A stretch of DNA of 64,000 nucleotides, taken from contig LLCB01000057.1 in assembly GCA_001414345.1 (NCBI GenBank), positions 124,001 to 188,000 of the forward strand, in the 5' to 3' direction. The first letter of the stretch is position 1; the number at the start of each line of letters is the position of its first letter. Both the position numbers and the translations under genes were made by a program. A model generated the notes under the pieces. The model had not been told where the DNA came from and made no database searches. It saw nothing but the letters and a program-made list of their open reading frames with translations. The stretch comes from Hymenoscyphus infarciens (lineage: Eukaryota; Ascomycota; Leotiomycetes; Helotiales; Helotiaceae). This document shows, piece after piece, positions 58,791-64,000 of the stretch.

Positions 58791-59576
58791 TTAAATGAGT
58801 TCAAACCCGTCATCCTCATCTTCCACAACCTTGACACTATCCCGTGTAGCTTTCTGCTTAGGACTTCCCCTCTTCTTCTTTAGCACCGTCTTCTCCCCTT
58901 GTGCATCAAGAACCTCGTATTCACCCTTGATAATCTTCTCCGTTTGCTCAGCAATCCACTTCTGCTCCGCTTGTTCGATCAAAGAGCCAAGTTCGACCTT
59001 GGTGCCCTTTGCAGTTGGACTTGGTCCCTTGTTATCAAAGCTGTAGAGGATATCCGCATCGAGAGTGCTGATGGCTGGAGAGGTATTGTTGACATGTTGA
59101 GGGAGGATAGCGATGAGGGATTCGGAAAGAGGGGTGGAGGCGGTGGATTCGAGATAAGCGTCTGCCTTTCGGTCGAGACGGCCTTGGATTGTGCCCGAGT
59201 AGAAGGCGCCGGAACCATTGTTGGAGAAGGGCTTGGGAGTTCGGTTGGCGTGGGTCTTGTTGCCACTGATGGAAAGAATTATTAGTTGGGGTTCTGCGGA
59301 GTGGGAAATGGGACTGGGAGATACTTACAGAATCGACTTGAAGGCATTAGGACGAACTTTGGCACGTTGCATGATCTCGGCTTTGGTTGGCTCCTTGCGT
59401 CCGTGGGCATTCCACTGATACTCGGTCTGAATTACGCCATCGACGATAACCTCGTGAATAGGAGGAACTCCATGGTGTGAACGTGTACCATTGCTCCACT
59501 TCTGGTGATGCTCTCTATCACGCTTGAATGGTACGGAAGCGGATCGGATATCGCGTTGTTGAAGGGAAGCCGACAT
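58791..59576 (-). CDS. Conserved-looking fungal protein of unknown function, two exons
   Basis: Exon 1 is 59576-59329, the intron is 59266-59328 (GTAAGT, CTAAT, ATCAG) and exon 2 is 59265-58791, giving 240 residues. ATG at 59576 (MSASLQQRDIRSASVPFKRD) is chosen as the first in frame. Exon 1 has a compact region VPPIHEVIVDGVIQTEYQW followed by KAEIMQRAKVRPNAF. Exon 2 carries FSNNGSGAFYSG, an amphipathic segment LGSLIEQAEQKWIAEQTEKI and a Lys-rich then acidic C-terminus (KKKRGSPKQK, EDEDDGFELI) that could hold a nuclear-localisation signal. I do not recognise the family. Codon use and clean splicing support a real gene. Confidence 0.75.
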
Positions 59577-61740
59577 GGTCAAGGGTGTTGTTGGAGAGGG
59601 GGGTAGTGGCGTTGGTGTTGTGGTGTTGAAGAGTAGCTTGCAAGAAGCTGTTTGCAGACAAGGTGAAGTTGGAGACTTGAAGAAGAAAGTTGAAGGGTTT
59701 AGTCAGAAGGTGACTCAATGGAGGTTGAGTTGGTCTAAGGTCGGCTTCTTTGTTCCAGAGGTACCACTTGATGGCAATGCGGAAAGGGGAATGTTTGTGT
59801 TCTTTGATATCAAAGAAGAAGGTCGTCGAAAGGTTGGAAGGTTATTAGGAGATATAGAATGAAGTAGGTTATCGAAACTGTAGAAGTAGCAAGTTGCCGG
59901 ATGACTCTTCTCTGGATCCGAGTCACAGGAAATTGCGGATGGCGTAATAGTAAGATGAGGAAAGGGCAACCCGGATGACCACGCACAATTAAGTGGTAGC
60001 TAAGGGGGAAAAAGGTACAAGTAGGCAGGAACAGAGAGACAAAGAGAGTGAAAGTAAGTAGCTGGTTCTGTTGTTGGTCCTCTTCGAGATCACGGCGAGT
60101 GAGTTAGGCGAGGAGGGGAGATGCAGATAAAGAAGGTCGGTTGGATAATTGGCAACTGAATGCAACTATCACTCTATGGAGAAGAAGAGGAAGATAAAAA
60201 AAGGAATATAAATAAGGATGAATGTTTGTTTGTAGGATGGTTTGATGGTTTGTATGTTTGGTAGGGAGAGAGAAGGAGAAGAGAGGAAGGGGGGGGGGGG
60301 GGGGTCTCTTATTTACCTTGATGTCGTGGTCGTCTAGGACCAGCTGCCCACTCCCACTGCCACTGCCTGGCCTCGCCTGATCTGATAGGAGAGGACGGGA
60401 GACGGGACCTGAGAGGTGCAGGTGCAGGTGCTTCAGATGGCTGGTGGAGTCTCAGTTTGGCCATGGCCACTTGCCTACAGGTGCGCCCGTCATCACACAC
60501 AGCGCCTGCTTGCAAACAGCCCAGGGCTTTGGTGGCTGGAAGGACGAATGACCTCGGGTCAATAGGGTCATCGGACTTCTACTTCTGCCACTGACGACGC
60601 CGACAATACTATTCTAGAAGTATTGCATACATAGATAACGAAGCCTGCGAGACGAGGATGGGGATGTGAGGTGTTGGATGTGCGGGGTTTCAAAGCGCGC
60701 AAGCAGCAGGGCGATAAAGCTCCCCCAAGCCGAGGCGAGGCGAACGTGCATCATTTTATGCAGCCAGATAAGAATGTGTCACCACCAAACAATCAACACA
60801 TGGGAAGTTGGATGGAAGAGAGAGCAAGAAGTCTAAGTCTAAGTCTACCAACTGTTGCCTCGCTCTCCAGGCACATGGGCAGGTTGCCTGGTTGTGTTTC
60901 GTGGCATAAATGGCATCATTGATGTCATGATGCCTCTGGCCCTTCGGAAAACATGATCAAAAGTCCGGAACAAGGGATCGAAACCCGGGAGGTCCCGACA
61001 GCCTATGTATCACGTGAAGTGTTCTATTTATAACTTCGCCGTCTTATCTCATTTTGATAAGACAGCTCTGAAAGCGATGACATACCATACGAAACAGAAC
61101 AGAGAGCTTCATTAGAAACCAGCTTTTTCAGCTTATCGCTTCCAATTCCCGCCAATTCATCAGCCTGTTTTCATCGGCTAGGTACTCCACTGTACATGCT
61201 TACAAACCCAATCACAACAATGGAAAGGCCAACGCCTCTCGTCAACCCACTCCCTTCTCACAGCCGTCCTTATTGGTACAAGTACACAGGTACAAGTACA
61301 CAGGCACAAGGGTCACCAGGCACACCAACAGGAGGAAGCGCTAAGCTCACTAAGTAGCTCATTCCTCCATGTATTTCATTTCTCTTCCGGCATTCTTCAT
61401 ATTTATTGCTTTCATCTCGCGCAGCGCATGTTCTCATTCCCATTTCTTATTCGAATCATGAGTGTGGATGAGAGAAAATGAGACGATAGCTCGTAAGTAC
61501 GGCAACGAGCGAGTAAGATGAATCTGGGTTCCAGAGACCAAGTCTATGTGTGACCTTGGAAAGTGACAAGGCCTTGGGATAAGATGACGAGAGCTGAGAT
61601 GAGTCCACCTGGTCGGGTCTTCTCGTATAAGACACGTGTTTTCGATATTTATCACGTGTCGATGTTTTTCCTATCTTTCTTACCTAGGTACTCCTCCGTA
61701 CTTTTTTCTAGATTAAATATTCCGATGTGGCTGCTTCGCT
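59577..61740. other. Promoter of the 58791 gene and intergenic DNA
   Basis: No supported gene. There is a 16-base G run (60289-60304). Several short ORFs in both directions lack domains (for example 60309-60515 and 60671-60922). A CACGTG-type site lies near 61012 and another (GACACGTGTT) near 61633. The 5' leader of the minus-strand gene probably extends into 59577-60200. Confidence 0.4.
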
Positions 61741-62220
61741 TTTAATACTTTCTGTCGAGAGAACGTTAAAGTGTTATAGTATTATATATAAGACTTTAAT
61801 AACGAGGTTAGTTATATAACTTAATAAGTACTCTACTTTCGATATAATATAGTAAAATAGAAGAATAATTCTCTAGTAACTTACTTATCTCCTAAGATTC
61901 TTATAGCTTACTTATACTATTAGAGCTTACTTTTCAATTTAATTCTTAAAGCTTATTTTTATCCTCGTAGCTAACTCGACTCTTATAGCTTATATATTAT
62001 TTTATTCCCGTTAGTCTAGCTTACTTATACTCTTCTAGCTTATTTGTTATCTTATAGCTTACTTAAGTAAATCTTTCTTCTCTCTAGACTTTCCTATCTA
62101 TCTAAGTCTTTAGCTGTTTTATTATAGCTCGTAGACTAACTCGCGAGATACTATTACTATATTATAATACGCCGCGTCTTCTGAAAACAACTTAAGAAGC
62201 TATTCTAAAGCAGAGCTACT
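61741..62220. repeat. RIP-type AT-rich patch with degenerate AGCTTACTTA repeats
   Basis: From 61904 to 62065 the text TATAGCTTACTTAT-like recurs about seven times at uneven spacing of 20-35 bp (for example 61907, 61928, 62027 and 62056). No ORF. Possibly an old tandem repeat. Confidence 0.5.
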
Positions 62221-64000
62221 TTCATCGTTGACTTCAAGTAGAGGTTTCTCTTATAGTTGTCTAACGGCTTTGTTATCGATTAGAAAGCCTTGTGCTCTGG
62301 ACATTTATATATCTCTGCTGGTGCCATCTCTTCTTTACCTCGAGTCTGGTTGCTTTTGCTCTAAAACAATTAAGAAACTCCAAAACAATGAAGAAAGCGG
62401 TTGTCTTATGTAAGAGACGAAGGATAGTCGAGAGGCGGTAATACAGCTCATTTCAGTAAGCGCGTAGCGAGAAATCCGGTGTGGCGAAAACAATTATGTG
62501 GGATTTTTCTCCCTACCTTTCTCTACAGAACAAATATAAGATACAGTTTACTGTTTACTTCGACAACGAGGTAGGTTGTGTAAAGCTGAAGTGTGACCCC
62601 ACTTCTGAATGCTACTCAATGCTCACTCTATTTACTAGGACAACCTTCATCTCCTCGACATTACGACCCACCATTATCCCGTACTCTCATATTCTCAACT
62701 TGTCCAATTCTCTATTGGTGCATTATCCGTTATACCTTCCTCTTCTTGCCCGGTTTTAGCGCGCTGTTTCTTAGTGGCTTGACGTAAGCTTATAAGAGTT
62801 AGAGCGACCGAACTCAAGTCCCGTCTCTGTGGTGTCTCGTTGAGGTTTAAAAAAGCACGACCTTGACTTTCTCTAGTTCTACTTAAAGGAACCACGTAAT
62901 TGGGTTCTCATTTTTATTTCTTTGTAGACTTAAATAAGTAGCTGTTATACCTCGGGGCACCTCTAAGGGTCGATAATCCCGGGCTGATTTAGTAGTAAAA
63001 AAAATCGAGAACTGTTCCGTGAGCTCTAATTAACTAATGGACTAAGTTTTTGGTCTTTTTATCTAGGGTATTACATTATTCTATGGCTTTGATGGAATCG
63101 GCTTCGTGTTATCGACCTTTAAATGGCACCACGGGTGTACTCATCCGCGGGACAGATTATGCTTGCACGTAAACCACTTGAGATTCTTTTAATTACTACC
63201 AGCTTTTACTTTTGGCTATCTTTGCGAGAGTGTTATCTGGCTATCCAAGTAAGCTAGATAGTATTTTCCTCCATCGCCTACTACTAAAAAGAGCGGGTTT
63301 AGAGTTCTTAAGTACTTAGTATACTCTGTCTTACGAATGAGTACACCAGGTGGGGTGCGTTTTAGTTTTACCAGGAGCGAGAATGGGGGTTGAACACGCG
63401 ACCTAGACTTTTTGGATCTTTGCAGGTGGGTTTTGAGGGGCTCTAAAATGAGCATTTTGTTCAAGGTTGTGAGTATTGTTTTTTGGCTTTTTGGAGGAAA
63501 GATCTGGGAAAGATGGGATGTATTTGTGGTGGAATTAAGAATGAGGTACGAGGTTGGAAGAATCCCTACTAGATAGGAATTTTAAACGTGATATAAATTG
63601 ACAATAAGGTATGCGTTATTGTGTAGTCTTTCACGACCGAGATGTCTGGGAATTATGGTGTTACTGGGAGTGGAATGAATGAAATGATATTTGGTGTGTT
63701 CCATGGCGGGATGGCCATGGAAAGTAGGAAACTATCTGAACCCATATAACTCTTAGGTTCTTGATCTGGAAATTGTCTATGTATTCATTGTTAGCGGAAA
63801 CTTTCTATTCAAGAGAGCCTCTGAGGTCAAGGTAAATATTGTGGTGGAGGTTTGGGGTTACCGCTAAAATTATGTTCGTCGTGTGAAGCTCGAGTTTCAT
63901 AGGATGCGTCAGTGGAGTGAGACAATGAGTACGTTGGCAAGTGTTACGACCTTTTGGATTTGCTTGTTCTCTTTGTTATGCCTATAGGTAGTCTGATCAA
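62221..64000. other. Intergenic DNA to the window end, nothing supported
   Basis: Mixed composition. ORFs at 62228-62413, 62481-62759 and 63216-63464 have no domain or splice partner. A gene may begin beyond the right edge. Confidence 0.35.

Noticed and set aside
60975..61010. tRNA-like T-arm (GGGATCGAAACCC)
   Set aside because: The loop has one extra base and no matching acceptor strand is found nearby.
63385..63420. tRNA-like B-box (GTTCAACCCC on the minus strand)
   Set aside because: No A-box at the right distance, and the T-arm and acceptor stem do not pair.

Overview
The window looks like a filamentous ascomycete (Pezizomycotina; class not determined). The genes have short introns of about 50-65 bp with GT-AG ends, and the families present (Atg22-like and QDR-like transporters, BTB proteins, FAD monooxygenase, secreted lysozyme-like protein) are typical of that group. 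The DNA is sharply two-part. Islands of normal composition carry the genes. Long very AT-rich blocks are full of TA dinucleotides and almost free of long ORFs, and their repeat copies differ from each other almost only by C/T and G/A transitions. That is the signature of repeat-induced point mutation (RIP).

Layout. 1-11534 is a nested transposon block: a Ty1/Copia pol remnant (minus strand), then LTR-element sequence of a 'family T' into which a Ty3/Gypsy chromovirus (1523-7288) and a tiny un-mutated LTR element (TRIM, 8825-9765) have inserted. 11535-17273 is a gene island with a secreted lysozyme-like protein (12823-13951), a TA-flanked MITE that carries a solo LTR of the TRIM family (14741-15353), and an MFS drug:H+ antiporter (15454-16975, minus). 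17274-29555 is one very long (12.3 kb) Gypsy-like element with 102-bp LTRs and an extra 3' coding region. It lies 298 bp upstream of the MFS start codon.

29560-46440 is a second island, mixed in health. Damaged genes are two BTB/POZ pseudogenes, a Baeyer-Villiger-type monooxygenase with three nonsense codons, a cupin gene that stops early, a peptidase S9 fragment and a 2EXR-like fragment. Intact genes are an Atg22-like transporter (34212-35999) and a run of small secreted or membrane-anchored Ser/Thr-rich proteins (42639-46414).

46440-57390 is a third AT-rich block. Its main occupant (48230-54263) is a tyrosine-recombinase retrotransposon of the Ngaro/PAT type: DIRS-like reverse transcriptase, RNase H and tyrosine recombinase, with split direct repeats in the order A1 ... 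B1-A2-B2. It is interrupted by a 669-bp TIR element, a second copy of which lies inverted just upstream. A complete but pol-less 2.37-kb LTR element with a perfect 5-bp target duplication follows. 57390-64000 is mostly intergenic, with a perfect-TIR MITE (57743-57966) and one conserved two-exon gene of unknown function (58791-59576, minus).

No biosynthetic cluster, CRISPR array, rRNA or convincing tRNA gene was found. The most notable content is the transposon archaeology: the tyrosine-recombinase retroelement, the un-RIPed TRIM inside RIPed DNA, and nonsense mutations compatible with RIP in host genes next to the repeats.
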